DNA from: Asaia lannensis NBRC 102526
GTDB taxonomy: Bacteria; Pseudomonadota; Alphaproteobacteria; Acetobacterales; Acetobacteraceae
DNA: 64,000 bases
Direction of reading: 5' to 3'
Assembly (NCBI RefSeq): GCF_024054035.1
Contig: NZ_JAMXQU010000002.1
Coordinates: 310,001-374,000, forward strand
Each line of letters starts with the position of its first letter. Within the stretch, counting starts at the first letter, position 1. A program made the position numbers and the translations under genes. Shown piece after piece: positions 25,663 through 35,244 of this stretch. The notes below the pieces were generated by a model that saw only the letters and a program-made list of their open reading frames with translations, was not told the DNA's origin and did not search any database.

Positions 25663-26904
25663 ATGTCCAATCCCACCCTGTCCTTTACCGACCGTCTTGA
25701 TAGACTGGGCGAAGTTGCCGTTCGCATCGGGCTCAATCTGCAGCCAGGTCAGGAACTTGTCGTTTCCGCACCGCTCGAGGCGGTTCCGCTTGTTCGCCGC
25801 ATTACGGAGCATGCCTATCGCGCCGGTGCCAGCCTGGTGACGACGCAATACAGCGACGACGAAACCACACTTGCCCGCTATCGCTTTGCAACCGATGACG
25901 CGCTGGACAAGAGCGCCCAATGGATGGCCGATGGCATCGCCCGGGCCTATCGCGAAGGCGCGGCCCGACTGGCCGTGACGGGAAGCAACCCGACACTGCT
26001 CAACGGGCAGGATCCTGCCCGCGTCTCGCGCGCCAGCCGCGCCGTCTCGCGTGCCAATCGTGAGGCGATGGAGATCATCACCCGCTTCGACACCAACTGG
26101 ACGATCGTCGCCTATGCCACAACGAGCTGGGCGCAGCAGGTCTTCCCGGATCTTCCCGCCGATGAGGCGCAGTCCCGCCTGTGGGACGCGATTTTTGCAT
26201 CATCCCGACTGGACGCGCCCGATCCCGTCCTCGCCTGGTCGCAGCACAATGCGGCTCTGCATGCAAAAGCGGCCATGCTCAATGCACGTCGTTTCCATGC
26301 GCTGCACTTCACCGGCCCCGGAACGGACCTCATCGTAGGGCTCGCCGATGGACATGCATGGGCCGGAGGGGCAGAGCGCACGACAAATGGCATCGAATGC
26401 AACCCGAACATACCGACCGAGGAAGTCTTCACCACGCCGCACAGCCATCGCGTGAGCGGCTATGTGTCGAGCACGAAGCCCCTGTTCCATCAGGGCACGC
26501 TGATCGATGAGATACGCGTCACCTTCGAAGGCGGTCGTATCGCCGAATTCCATGCCGGCAAGGGAGAAGACGCCCTGCGTCGTATCCTCGATACGGATGA
26601 AGGGGCAGCGCGTCTGGGCGAAGTCGCTCTCGTGCCGCATGCCTCGCCGATTTCCGACACGGGCATTCTGTTCCGCAACACGCTGTTCGATGAAAATGCA
26701 TCGAGCCATATCGCTTTGGGTCAGGCCTATACGAAGTGTCTGTTCGACACCGAAGGCGCAACGCCTGAGGCGCTCGCCGCTCGCGGCGCCAACACAAGCA
26801 TGATTCATATCGACTGGATGATCGGTTCGGACCAGATCGATCTCGACGGCCTCGATGAGGACGGCACAAGAACGCCGCTGATGCGCAAGGGAGAATGGGT
26901 CTGA
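25663..26904 (+). CDS. M29 family aminopeptidase
   Basis: This 413-residue metallo-aminopeptidase is of the thermophilic aminopeptidase T/AmpS type. Family features in order: N-terminal GLNLQPGQELVVSAPLEAVPLVRRI, the GSNPTLLNGQDPARVSRASRA segment, the metal-ligand region CNPNIPTEEVFTTPHSHRVSGYV, and the C-terminal LGEVALVPHASPISDTGILFRNTLFDENASSHIALGQAY and MIHIDWMIGS. M29 enzymes use a dinuclear metal site to release N-terminal residues in the cytoplasm. GGAGG stands 6 bases before the ATG. The TGA overlaps the start of the next gene (TGATG). Confidence 0.93.
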   Translation: MSNPTLSFTDRLDRLGEVAVRIGLNLQPGQELVVSAPLEAVPLVRRITEHAYRAGASLVTTQYSDDETTLARYRFATDDALDKSAQWMADGIARAYREGAARLAVTGSNPTLLNGQDPARVSRASRAVSRANREAMEIITRFDTNWTIVAYATTSWAQQVFPDLPADEAQSRLWDAIFASSRLDAPDPVLAWSQHNAALHAKAAMLNARRFHALHFTGPGTDLIVGLADGHAWAGGAERTTNGIECNPNIPTEEVFTTPHSHRVSGYVSSTKPLFHQGTLIDEIRVTFEGGRIAEFHAGKGEDALRRILDTDEGAARLGEVALVPHASPISDTGILFRNTLFDENASSHIALGQAYTKCLFDTEGATPEALAARGANTSMIHIDWMIGSDQIDLDGLDEDGTRTPLMRKGEWV

Positions 26905-27422
26905 TGGCACGACTGACTTTTACGGCCCTCACGGGTATCGCCCTGTTGGCGGGCGCAGCCCTCCCTGGCCTCGTATCACCCGCTCTGGCCCAGACGGCCA
27001 ACCAGGCTCAGCAAGGCGCCCCGCAGCGCAATATCCCGCCTGCCATGATGCAGGACATCGCTGCAGGGCTGCGTTACCCCCTGCCTGCGGATTTCATGCC
27101 GCGTGCAGCCGAGACGCTCAAGGCCCTGCAGGCTGCCAACATACGCCCCCCGGATTCGACGCAGCTTTCCCTTCAGGCGACGATCGCCCAGATCGCCTCC
27201 GTTCCCGGCGTGACGCAAATTCTCAGCGCGCACGGCTTCACGCCTGAGACCTTCACTATGGGCATGACCGCTTTCGGAATGACGCTGGCCGCCACCAATG
27301 GCCAGACCCTGCCCACAGGCCTTCCTGCTCCAAATCCTGCAAATGTGGCTCAGTTCCACGCGCATCCGGAACAGGTGACCGCGCTCATGCAAGCCATGGG
27401 CGCCCCACCGGGACAGAACTGA
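26904..27422 (+). CDS. secreted protein of unknown function
   Basis: This 172-residue protein begins at the ATG that overlaps the aminopeptidase stop; an in-frame TTG further upstream is less likely. It has a clear Sec signal peptide (hydrophobic core with ALPGLVSPALAQ, cleavage after Ala-Leu-Ala) followed by a Gln/Pro-rich linker and a mostly helical Ala/Pro-rich domain (MMQDIAAGLRYPLPADFM, TIAQIASVPGVTQIL). There are no cysteines in the mature part. It is probably periplasmic. The overlap implies co-expression with the M29 aminopeptidase. I do not recognise the family. Confidence 0.7.
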   Translation: MARLTFTALTGIALLAGAALPGLVSPALAQTANQAQQGAPQRNIPPAMMQDIAAGLRYPLPADFMPRAAETLKALQAANIRPPDSTQLSLQATIAQIASVPGVTQILSAHGFTPETFTMGMTAFGMTLAATNGQTLPTGLPAPNPANVAQFHAHPEQVTALMQAMGAPPGQN

Positions 27423-27528
27423 TTCTTCCGCCAACCACAGATACTGATCTGATCTGCCGCCCGAGCGCCAAAAGACCGGAGAAGCCAGGTTTCCGGGCGC
27501 GGGAAACGGGCGGCAGCTTCGAGACCTC

Positions 27529-27954
27529 ATGAAAGCCGCTCCGACAATGAAGGAATTCGCCCTCGATCCCGCAACGCTACCGGAAGCGGAAATCATTGCT
27601 CTGGCCCAGAAAGGCTTATTGCTGCGGGTCGTACGCGACACGTCCGAAAACGGCGTTCCTGCCTTCATGACGCGCGACGACTGGGACGCCATGGAAGCCC
27701 GCTATCTGCACCAGAAGGGAGCACCGGGCGATTTCTTACCCGCGGTCGAACGGGCTATACACCGCTTGCTCGGTCATGCCGCAGAAACACTCGCATCACG
27801 TCCTGCGGGCACGATAAGCGCCACGCTCAGCGCTACTACCGATCTGTTCGAGGATAACGGGCAGACCTATCTTTCATTCGTACGCGATACCACCTATCCC
27901 GTCGCGTGCGTCATTATTGGAAGACGTCCCTGGACCGGCAATAGCGCCTCCTGA
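27529..27954 (+). CDS. hypothetical protein
   Basis: This 141-residue frame starts at 27529 (MKAAPTMKEF, with a second ATG six codons on). It is a mixed alpha/beta soluble protein: DPATLPEAEIIALAQKGLLLRVVRD, then AFMTRDDWDAMEARYLHQ and a possible beta-rich C-terminus (TYLSFVRDTTYPVACVII). No strong Shine-Dalgarno is visible. Base composition and codon use match the neighbours. The function is unknown. It ends 74 bases from the end of the convergent FliJ-like gene. Confidence 0.5.
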   Translation: MKAAPTMKEFALDPATLPEAEIIALAQKGLLLRVVRDTSENGVPAFMTRDDWDAMEARYLHQKGAPGDFLPAVERAIHRLLGHAAETLASRPAGTISATLSATTDLFEDNGQTYLSFVRDTTYPVACVIIGRRPWTGNSAS

Positions 27955-28028
27955 ATACCAGACAGGCGCAGACCGCTTCCGGTCTCGTCGTCCTCAGCCC
28001 CGACAACAGCCATCCCCTTCCGGGCTTG

Positions 28029-28448
28029 TCATGACGATACGTCGTGCGACGACCCTTGCGGTCGTGGCCCCTGCTGCGCCTCTTTACCCTGTCCCGGATC
28101 TTCGCCGTCCGAGGGCCGCCCGGCCGTGACACGCGTCCCCTTGGCCGCTGCCTTGGCCTGAATGAACGCCTGATAGGCAACCGCGACGTCGATGGCGACT
28201 TCCCGCTCTGCCACACGTGCCCGCTCGATGGCAGCCCGTGCCTCGGGGAGCCAGTTGACGAATCCTTCGACGGCGCTGTCCTCATCATTCGAAGCAAGTA
28301 TGGAGCGCTCTGCAGAGACGATATCCGCCTCAGCAGAGCGGCGCTGCCGGCGCACACCAGTCTCACGCCTGAGAACCGCGGTAAGCGCCTGCGCACGATC
28401 CACCATTTCATGCCACCTCTGCAGCCTGCTGCTTCGCCTGATGCGCAT
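28029..28448 (-). CDS. coiled-coil protein, possible FliJ-like flagellar export factor
   Basis: This 139-residue frame is preceded by AGAAGGC about 8 bases from the ATG on the minus strand. It is almost wholly helical and charged: RAQALTAVLRRETGVRRQRRSAEADIVSAERS, VEGFVNWLPEARAAIERARVAEREVAIDVAVAYQAFIQAKAAAK, then a polar Gly/Gln/Arg tail. Two antiparallel amphipathic helices with an aromatic-Leu-Pro turn (VNWLP) resemble FliJ/YscO stalk proteins of Acetobacteraceae. In several Rhodospirillales ctrA lies next to fliI-fliJ, which supports the idea. No fliI is present here, so FliJ is a hypothesis, not a firm call. Confidence 0.55.
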   Translation of the reverse strand: MRIRRSSRLQRWHEMVDRAQALTAVLRRETGVRRQRRSAEADIVSAERSILASNDEDSAVEGFVNWLPEARAAIERARVAEREVAIDVAVAYQAFIQAKAAAKGTRVTAGRPSDGEDPGQGKEAQQGPRPQGSSHDVSS

Positions 28449-28893
28449 GATAATTGCCTTCTGTTAATGTCGATCAACGATCCTCTACGGATCATTAACA
28501 TTATGTCTCATGCGTGGCTGCATCGATGCCATCAGAAATTCCGAACTGAAAATCGTTCCGTTTTTCGCGAATACCGGGCGTTCGATACAACCTGTACGCG
28601 CATTATGCCTATGAGGCTCTCCATCAAAAGACAAGGCCATGCAATCGCACGTTAATCGACGTTAAATATTTTCGGCGTTAGTGTACAGAAAACAGACGAC
28701 ATCTTCTCAAGACATGGCACGTAACCTTGTCTGTAGCCAGAAACCAGATGGCTGTTTCAAAGAAATTGTAAGGTTAATACGTTAAAGACTCGTTACTTAT
28801 TGGAGGAAATCTTTCGTCGTTAAGCAAGTATTTTTCTTGCGGGCAGCAACCTTAGGTAGTAACAGATGATCATCAACCCTGGAGATCGATGAG
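28449..28893 (+). promoter_or_regulatory. AT-richer divergent control region upstream of ctrA, with several TTAA sites
   Basis: These 445 bases have no convincing gene and are richer in A/T than their neighbours. TTAA, the CtrA half-site core, occurs at 28464, 28495, 28652, 28662, 28774, 28782 and 28820. Two pairs are close (28652/28662 separated by 6 bases and 28774/28782 separated by 4), near but not equal to the canonical TTAA-N7-TTAA. A GGAG at 28881 serves ctrA. The arrangement suggests autoregulation of ctrA and control of the divergent FliJ-like gene; that is inference. Confidence 0.45.
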
Positions 28894-29643
28894 ATGCGCC
28901 TCCTTCTTGCGGAAAGCGATCAAGCTACGGCTCACGCGCTAATCAAAACCTTAAGACAGGGCGGTATTACTGTTGATCATGCTCATACAGGGCATGAGGC
29001 AATCGATATGCTGCGCCACTATGATTACGATCTTGCCCTGACGGAACTCACACTCGAAGATCTCGAAGGGTATGAAGTCATTCGGCGAGCCCGTAATACT
29101 CAAATACAAACGCCCATTATTGTTCTGAGCGGCATGAGTCGGGCGCAAGCCAAAATCAAGGCATTCCATGCGGGTGCTGACGATTACATTACCAAACCGT
29201 TCGATACGGATGAACTACTGGCTCGACTTCAGGCCGTCTTGCGCAGGTCGCGGGGCTTCAGCACTACCGTGATGACGGTGGGACCTCTTTCGCTGGACCT
29301 GAACGCAAAATCCGCCTCCGTCGATGGCAACATGGTTCAGCTTACCGGAAAGGAATACGCCATACTCGAACTGCTGGTTCTGCGGCGCGGGAACGTCCTG
29401 ACCAAGGATGCATTTCTCAACCACCTCTATGGTGGCATCGATGAGCCCGAAATGAAGATCATCGATGTCTTCATCTGCAAGCTGCGCCGCAAGCTGCAGC
29501 AGTTCGGTGCCGGCCATCTGATCGGCACCGTCTGGGGGCGTGGTTATGTTCTGCGAGACGACAGCAAGTCGCCCCTCCCCCTCAGCGCAACTGCCGAGCA
29601 GGGCCGACAACACAATCTGGGGGCATTGCAGCCCTCACTCTAG
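28894..29643 (+). CDS. ctrA: CtrA-type response regulator with Glu at the phosphoacceptor site
   Basis: This 249-residue OmpR-family regulator aligns along its whole length with CtrA: receiver domain 1-120, then a winged-helix domain containing LTGKEYAILELLVLRRGNVLTKDAFLNHLYGG, DEPEMKIIDVFICKLRRKL and IGTVWGRGYVLRD, the CtrA hallmark. In the receiver, position 51 (Asp in Caulobacter, phosphorylated through CckA-ChpT) is Glu in DYDLALTELTLED, and acidic-pocket residue Asp8 is Ser (AESD). The conserved Lys (DYITKPF) and Ser/Thr (VLSGMS) remain. The tail after the domain is Pro/Ser-rich and does not end in Ala-Ala, the ClpXP tag of Caulobacter CtrA. The 3' end overlaps convergent thiD by 9 bases. 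It is likely a master regulator of cell cycle or motility genes that acts without phosphorylation. Confidence 0.93.
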   Translation: MRLLLAESDQATAHALIKTLRQGGITVDHAHTGHEAIDMLRHYDYDLALTELTLEDLEGYEVIRRARNTQIQTPIIVLSGMSRAQAKIKAFHAGADDYITKPFDTDELLARLQAVLRRSRGFSTTVMTVGPLSLDLNAKSASVDGNMVQLTGKEYAILELLVLRRGNVLTKDAFLNHLYGGIDEPEMKIIDVFICKLRRKLQQFGAGHLIGTVWGRGYVLRDDSKSPLPLSATAEQGRQHNLGALQPSL

Positions 29644-30426
29644 GATCGGCAGATGGTTCATGGGACGGGCTTGTCCGGTCCCATAACGGGGAGCCTGTAG
29701 AATGGCCTGCCTTACATAGGAGCGTGCGCGCTGTACGGCGGGCGCGACTTCCATTCCCTGTGCCAGCGAAACCGCGATTGCACTCGCGAGTGTGCAGCCG
29801 GTTCCGTGAGTGTGCAGTGTATCGATCTTGCGGTCGCTATAGCGCGTCTCGCTGTCCCGTCCGATCAGCGTATCGACAACATCGGGCCCATGCAGATGGC
29901 CCCCCTTCGCCAGAAGCCAGTCAATCCCACGGGCGGCGCGAAGCGTCCTTCCCGCACGACTGAGATCGAATTCCGAACGAATGGTCTCACCGGTGAGAAC
30001 TTCCAGTTCCGGCAGATTCGGCGTCAGCATGAAGCAGCGCGCGTAAAGCCGCTCGAAAGCCTGCTGGCCGTCATCTGTCATCAGCCTGGCCCCGCTGGTT
30101 GCCACCATGACGGGATCGATCACACAACGCTGACCGGGATAACGTGCAAGCGTGTGATCTACGGCCTCCATGATTTCGGCATTTCCAAGCATACCTAGCT
30201 TGACCACATCGGCCCCAAAATCGTCCAGTACCGCGCGCATCTGGTCAGCAACCATACCGGGCGTCATGAACGCAACAGCTTGCACGCCGCAGCTGTTCTG
30301 CGCGGTCACCGCCGTGATGGCAGTCATGGCAAACCCACCCAGGGCCGTTACAGCCTTGATATCCGCCTGAATGCCTGCCCCACCACCGGAATCGCTCCCG
30401 GCGACAATCAGGACACGCCCTTTCAT
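29635..30426 (-). CDS. thiD: hydroxymethylpyrimidine/phosphomethylpyrimidine kinase
   Basis: This 263-residue ribokinase-fold enzyme phosphorylates HMP and HMP-P in thiamine synthesis. It shows VAGSDSGGGAGIQADIKAVTALGGFAMTAITAVTAQNS at the N-terminus, CVIDPVMVATSGARLM in the middle, and THGTGCTLASAIAVSLAQG with the anion hole and catalytic base. Its ATG overlaps the glmM stop by one base (TAATG), so it is coupled to glmM. Confidence 0.95.
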   Translation of the reverse strand: MKGRVLIVAGSDSGGGAGIQADIKAVTALGGFAMTAITAVTAQNSCGVQAVAFMTPGMVADQMRAVLDDFGADVVKLGMLGNAEIMEAVDHTLARYPGQRCVIDPVMVATSGARLMTDDGQQAFERLYARCFMLTPNLPELEVLTGETIRSEFDLSRAGRTLRAARGIDWLLAKGGHLHGPDVVDTLIGRDSETRYSDRKIDTLHTHGTGCTLASAIAVSLAQGMEVAPAVQRARSYVRQAILQAPRYGTGQARPMNHLPILE

Positions 30427-31793
30427 TATCCCGCCACCGCTTTCTGAACGGCCTCGCAGATGAGGCTGACGACACGCTCGACCAGAACAGGATCCTCCGC
30501 CTCCGCCATGACACGTATCAGGGGTTCGGTTCCGCTCTCGCGCAAGACAAGCCGACCACGATTGCCCAGCATTTCTTCGGCTTCACGTCGTGCGGCGGCA
30601 AGGGTCTCTGTCGCCAGAGGATCGCCCCCGGCATAGCGTACATTGCGCAGAAGCTGCGGATAGGGCTCGAAAATTCTCAGTATCTCGCTTGCAGGACGCC
30701 CCTCTTCGACAAGAACAGCGAGGATCTGCAACGCGGCGATAAGCCCGTCTCCGGTCGTGGCAAAATCCGACAGGATCATATGCCCGGACTGCTCACCACC
30801 GAGACGAATACCCTGCTCCCGCATTTTCTCGACGACATACCGGTCACCGACAGCTGTGCGATGAAGCGTGATCCCCCGCGTAGCCAGGGCTTTTTCCAGC
30901 CCGAGATTGGACATGATGGTCGCCACGGCATCGTTGCCGCCCAGCCGATCGTTTTTCTGCAGGAACAGGACGATCAGGCCGAGGATCTGATCGCCGTCGA
31001 CGATCTGGCCTTTCTCATCGACAATGATGACACGGTCTGCATCGCCATCGAGCGCGATACCGAGATGGGCCTTGTTGGCGAGCACGGCTTTCTGCAGGGC
31101 TTCGGGATGGGTCGACCCGCACTCTGCATTGATGTTGACCCCATTCGGCTCGCAGCCGATCTTGATCACTTCTGCGCCCAGTTCCCACAACGCCGTGGGG
31201 GCGACGCGATAGGCCGCGCCATTGGCGCAATCGAGCACGATGCGGAGGCCATCGAGCCGTGACTTCTTTGGGAAGGAAGCTTTGGCCGCCTCGATATAGC
31301 GTCCCGCAGCGTCATTGAGACGCGACGCCCGCCCCACTGATTCGGGAGGAGCCATACGCGCATTGAGATCCTCTGTCATCAGGGCTTCGATCTCTGCCTC
31401 ATCCTCATCCGAGAGCTTGAATCCGTCCGGGCCGAAGAGCTTGATCCCGTTATCGCCGAAAGGGTTGTGCGAGGCAGAAATCATCACGCCAAGATCGGCG
31501 CGCAGTGAACGGGTCAACATCGCGATGGCGGGCGTCGGCAACGGGCCGACCAGAATGACATCCATCCCGGCAGACAGAAAGCCGGAGACGAGCGCACTCT
31601 CGATCATATAGCCGGAGAGGCGCGTATCCTTTCCCAGCACCACACTGTGTCGATGGGCACCGCGGCGGAAATAGAGCCCGGCAGCCTGACCGAGGCGAAG
31701 AGCAACATCGACCGTCATGGGAAAGCTGTTGGCTTTGCCTCTTATGCCGTCAGTGCCGAACAGCTTGCGGCCTGCGTTCCGGTCTTTGCTCAT
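30426..31793 (-). CDS. glmM: phosphoglucosamine mutase
   Basis: This 455-residue enzyme makes glucosamine 1-phosphate for peptidoglycan and LPS. It has [14 protein letters not shown] at the N-terminus, the phosphoserine loop [15 protein letters not shown], the metal loop [11 protein letters not shown], the substrate loop [12 protein letters not shown], and [12 protein letters not shown] at the C-terminus. I start at MSKDRNAG, with AGGAAGG 6 bases upstream; the 18-codon extension upstream has no homology. It lies downstream of ftsH, as in many alphaproteobacteria, with a terminator between. Confidence 0.97.
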   Translation of the reverse strand: MSKDRNAGRKLFGTDGIRGKANSFPMTVDVALRLGQAAGLYFRRGAHRHSVVLGKDTRLSGYMIESALVSGFLSAGMDVILVGPLPTPAIAMLTRSLRADLGVMISASHNPFGDNGIKLFGPDGFKLSDEDEAEIEALMTEDLNARMAPPESVGRASRLNDAAGRYIEAAKASFPKKSRLDGLRIVLDCANGAAYRVAPTALWELGAEVIKIGCEPNGVNINAECGSTHPEALQKAVLANKAHLGIALDGDADRVIIVDEKGQIVDGDQILGLIVLFLQKNDRLGGNDAVATIMSNLGLEKALATRGITLHRTAVGDRYVVEKMREQGIRLGGEQSGHMILSDFATTGDGLIAALQILAVLVEEGRPASEILRIFEPYPQLLRNVRYAGGDPLATETLAAARREAEEMLGNRGRLVLRESGTEPLIRVMAEAEDPVLVERVVSLICEAVQKAVAG

Positions 31794-31859
31794 GATTGCC
31801 CTTCCTGTCGTTTGTCCTCGATCAGGACATCCCTGTTCTTCAAGCACAGCACGCCATAC

Positions 31860-31890
31860 GAAAAAAGGGGGCTTGCGCCCCCTCTTTTCT
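31860..31890 (-). terminator. bidirectional terminator between ftsH and glmM
   Basis: GGGGGC-TTG-CGCCCCC (about 31867-31882) is followed by TTTTTT on the minus strand and by TCTTTTCTTT on the plus strand. It lies 21 bases past the ftsH stop, so glmM-thiD probably has its own promoter in the 70 bases that follow. Confidence 0.88.
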
Positions 31891-31910
31891 TTACGTGATC
31901 CGCTTCGCGC

Positions 31911-33833
31911 TCATCCCGCCTGAGGCGAAGGATCCAGCGCTTCCGTTCCGGCAGACGGTTCCGGCTTGACGGTCGGGACCGAGGCACGACGGTTCTCGGG
32001 TGCCGCGTCATCGACCACAACACGCTCGACAGGCTCGCCACGAATGACCTTGCCAACCTCATCGCCACTCAGCGTCTCGAATTCCAGCAACGCCTTGGCC
32101 AGACGATGCAGATCATCAATATGTTCGAGAAGCAGGCGATGGGCGCGACCATAGGCCTCGTCAACCAGCTCCTTGACCTCGCGATCGATCTCACGCGCCG
32201 TCTGCTCAGAGACATTCTTGTTCTGGGTGACGGAATGTCCGAGGAAGACTTCCTGACCGTTATCGCCATAGGCGATCATGCCAAGCTTCTCGCTCATGCC
32301 CCATTCGGTCACCATGCGCCGGGCAAGATTGGTCGCCATCTTGATATCGCCCGAAGCACCCGTGCAGACATTATCCGCACCGAAGACCAGCTCCTCAGCC
32401 ACACGCCCGCCCATGGCCAGAACGAGATCGGCCTTGCACTGCGCCTTGCTCTTTGAGTAGCGGTCGCTCTCGGGGAGACTCATCACCATACCCAGAGCAC
32501 GGCCACGCGGGATAATCGTCGCCTTGTGAACAGGATCGCAGCCCGGGGTCAGGATTGCGCAGATCGCATGTCCGCCTTCGTGATAAGCCGTGTTGCGCTT
32601 CTCACTATCGCTCATCACCAGCGACCGCCTTTCAGCGCCCATCAGCACCTTGTCCTTGGCATTTTCGAACTCGAGCATGGCCACCGTACGCTTGCCCAGA
32701 CGGGCCGCAAGGAGAGCCGCCTCGTTCACAAGGTTGGCCAGATCGGCACCCGAGAAGCCTGGCGTACCCCGTGCGATAACCTTGGGATCGACATCGGAGG
32801 CCAGAGGGACCTTGCGCATATGCACACGCAGGATCTTCTCACGACCGGCCACGTCGGGGTTAGGCACCACGACCTGACGATCGAAACGTCCCGGACGCAA
32901 CAAGGCAGGATCCAGCACATCGGGACGGTTGGTCGCCGCAATCAGGATCACACCCTCATTGCTCTCAAAGCCATCCATCTCGACCAGCATCTGGTTGAGA
33001 GTCTGCTCGCGCTCATCGTTACCGCCGCCGAGACCGGCACCGCGATGACGGCCCACAGCATCGATTTCGTCGATGAATATGATGCAGGGTGCCGATTTCT
33101 TGCCCTGTTCGAACATGTCGCGCACACGGGAGGCACCGACACCGACAAACATTTCCACAAAATCCGAACCGGAGATCGTGAAGAAAGGCACATTGGCCTC
33201 GCCTGCGATGGCGCGCGCCAGAAGCGTCTTACCCGTGCCGGGAGGCCCCACGAGCAACGCACCCTTGGGAATCTTGCCCCCAAGGCGCGTGAACTTCTGG
33301 GGATCCTTCAGGAACTCGACGATTTCTTCAAGTTCCGACTTCGCCTCGTCGATGCCTGCGACATCGTCAAACGTGACGCGTCCCTGCTTTTCGGTCAGCA
33401 GGCGGGCGCGCGACTTGCCGAATCCCATGGCTCTTCCGCTGCCGGACTGCATCTGACGGAAGAACAGAATGCCAATACCGAGAAGGAAGACCATCGGCAG
33501 CCAGCTCGTCACGGCACGCAGAATGGGGCTGCCATCTGCATCGAGGGGCTTTGCAACAACTTCGATGCCCTTGCCTGTCATTCTGGGCACGAGGCCCGGA
33601 TCGACCGGCGCATAGGTTTCGAAGGAGGTGCCATCCTTGAGGGTGCCAGTGATGTTCTGGTTCTGCACGACAACGGAACGAACCTTGCCGCCATCGACAT
33701 CGGTGACGAAGTCGGAATAGGCGAGTTGCTGTGCCGCGTGCTGACCTCCCGTTGGCTGGAACGCCAGGAAGAGCAGCAACGCCAGAACGATGATGATCAC
33801 CCAGAGTGCCAGGTTACGGCCAAAATTGTTCAT
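31911..33833 (-). CDS. ftsH: ATP-dependent zinc metalloprotease FtsH
   Basis: This 640-residue membrane AAA+ protease degrades misfolded membrane proteins and regulators. Started at [11 protein letters not shown], it has TM1 at about 8-26, a periplasmic domain, TM2 at about 110-128, Walker A GPPGTGKT at 196-203, Walker [12 protein letters not shown], the SRH region, and the zinc motif HEGGH in the protease domain. The upstream extension of 25 codons is unlike the family. The C-terminal tail is Pro/Glu-rich. It follows tilS at 167 bases. Confidence 0.97.
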   Translation of the reverse strand: MNNFGRNLALWVIIIVLALLLFLAFQPTGGQHAAQQLAYSDFVTDVDGGKVRSVVVQNQNITGTLKDGTSFETYAPVDPGLVPRMTGKGIEVVAKPLDADGSPILRAVTSWLPMVFLLGIGILFFRQMQSGSGRAMGFGKSRARLLTEKQGRVTFDDVAGIDEAKSELEEIVEFLKDPQKFTRLGGKIPKGALLVGPPGTGKTLLARAIAGEANVPFFTISGSDFVEMFVGVGASRVRDMFEQGKKSAPCIIFIDEIDAVGRHRGAGLGGGNDEREQTLNQMLVEMDGFESNEGVILIAATNRPDVLDPALLRPGRFDRQVVVPNPDVAGREKILRVHMRKVPLASDVDPKVIARGTPGFSGADLANLVNEAALLAARLGKRTVAMLEFENAKDKVLMGAERRSLVMSDSEKRNTAYHEGGHAICAILTPGCDPVHKATIIPRGRALGMVMSLPESDRYSKSKAQCKADLVLAMGGRVAEELVFGADNVCTGASGDIKMATNLARRMVTEWGMSEKLGMIAYGDNGQEVFLGHSVTQNKNVSEQTAREIDREVKELVDEAYGRAHRLLLEHIDDLHRLAKALLEFETLSGDEVGKVIRGEPVERVVVDDAAPENRRASVPTVKPEPSAGTEALDPSPQAG

Positions 33834-34000
33834 CACGGTCTCTATTGTTTCCAAATACCAGATCTGGGGCCAGGCGACGGAGAGACGACAGGCCCGGCTG
33901 CCTGCCATAGACCGGCAGCCGCTTCATTGATCGTTCTAACATAAGCATTCGGGGGGACGTTCCCACCCCCCGGCGATCAAGTTTTCAGGCTCACAGCCGT

Positions 34001-35203
34001 TTACACCCATAAAGACCGGTCGGTGAGCGTCTGCCGGGGCGAAAATTGCAGCGTGACAGGCTCATGCTCCTGCGCAATCGTCTCATTCAGCGGGGGCACG
34101 GCAATCAGTTGCGCGCCGCGCCACACACCGGGCAGTCCTGCGAGAATACGGGAAGGCAGGGCATGATGGCGAAATCTTTTCGATTCTGCGCCCAGACAGG
34201 CAATCTCCAGTTCTCCATCCCGAGGGGCGTCGGCAATACGAAAACGCCCGTCCCAGATGGTCCCGGAGTGTGCGGCACAACGTGCGCGGATCGCGCCGGC
34301 TTCGCGGGCGAGACACCAGCCCCCTTCCCGCTGACCGCGCAGCCGACCAGCAGCAAACAGCATTCCCCCAGCCAATGTACACGGCCCAGGTTTTGCGATC
34401 AGCGCTTTCAGAGCGGCAGGAGCCGGGGCATAGCCCTGACCCGAGACCATCTGCCAGAGCTGCCCCAGAAGCACGGGGTCATCCGGAAGCGCAGGCATGA
34501 CAACGAAACCGAGCGGATCGATACACAGCTGCGATAAGTCCCGGGCGCGTCTGGCACTCTGTGCAAGGCGTGCCTGCCCATGGGAGCGAACCTGCACCAG
34601 AGCCTCATAGAGGGAGAGGCCGGAGCCCAGAGCATTTCTGATCCGCACGCGCTCGAATGCCATATTCTGATTGCTCGGATCCTCGATCCATTCGAGGCCA
34701 TGAGCCGTCAGCGTTGCCCTCAGACGGGCCGGATCGGTGGAGAGCAACGGCCGGATATAACGCACTGACGGCGTTTCTCGAGCGAGTGCCATGGCGGCGA
34801 GTCCATGGGGCGTACTGCCATGCGCCCGTCTCAGGTAAAACGTCTCCGCCTGATCGCGCGCATGATGACCAAGGGCCAGATCGAGCGCACCATGTTCGGC
34901 GCAGGCTCTAGATAGAACCTCGTAGCGCGCCTGACGGGCGTTCTCCTGTAACCGCCTGGTCTTGCTGAGACCGCTCAGTGTAAGGATTCTGGCTGGAATA
35001 TCGAGTGTCGCAAGACGTTCGGCCGTCTGCCCCGCTTCGCTCGCAGAGGCCTCACGCAGACCGTGATCGACCACAAAAGCAATGACGGCGCGGCGCCAGC
35101 GGCGCAACAGGAAAGCGAGCCCAAGACTGTCTGCGCCCCCTGATACCGCAATCGCTATCGGAAAACGGGGCTCATCCGCAGGGAAAGGACCGAGCTTCCG
35201 CAT
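34001..35203 (-). CDS. tilS: tRNA(Ile)-lysidine synthase
   Basis: This protein adds lysine to C34 of the AUA-reading tRNA-Ile so that it is charged with isoleucine. The PP-loop ATPase motif SGGADSLGL and the following HHARDQAETFYLRRAHGS are clear. The start is uncertain: the frame is open to 35344, but that would overlap cpoB by 100 bases. The ATG at 35203, a little after a GGAGAGG, gives 400 residues, and the PP-loop falls at about residue 22 as in relatives. The C-terminal substrate-specificity domains are poorly conserved, which is usual. Confidence 0.9.
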   Translation of the reverse strand: MRKLGPFPADEPRFPIAIAVSGGADSLGLAFLLRRWRRAVIAFVVDHGLREASASEAGQTAERLATLDIPARILTLSGLSKTRRLQENARQARYEVLSRACAEHGALDLALGHHARDQAETFYLRRAHGSTPHGLAAMALARETPSVRYIRPLLSTDPARLRATLTAHGLEWIEDPSNQNMAFERVRIRNALGSGLSLYEALVQVRSHGQARLAQSARRARDLSQLCIDPLGFVVMPALPDDPVLLGQLWQMVSGQGYAPAPAALKALIAKPGPCTLAGGMLFAAGRLRGQREGGWCLAREAGAIRARCAAHSGTIWDGRFRIADAPRDGELEIACLGAESKRFRHHALPSRILAGLPGVWRGAQLIAVPPLNETIAQEHEPVTLQFSPRQTLTDRSLWV

Positions 35204-35244
35204 CAAAGCGGCAAATTCGTCCTCTCCAATCGGCTGATGTCCGC

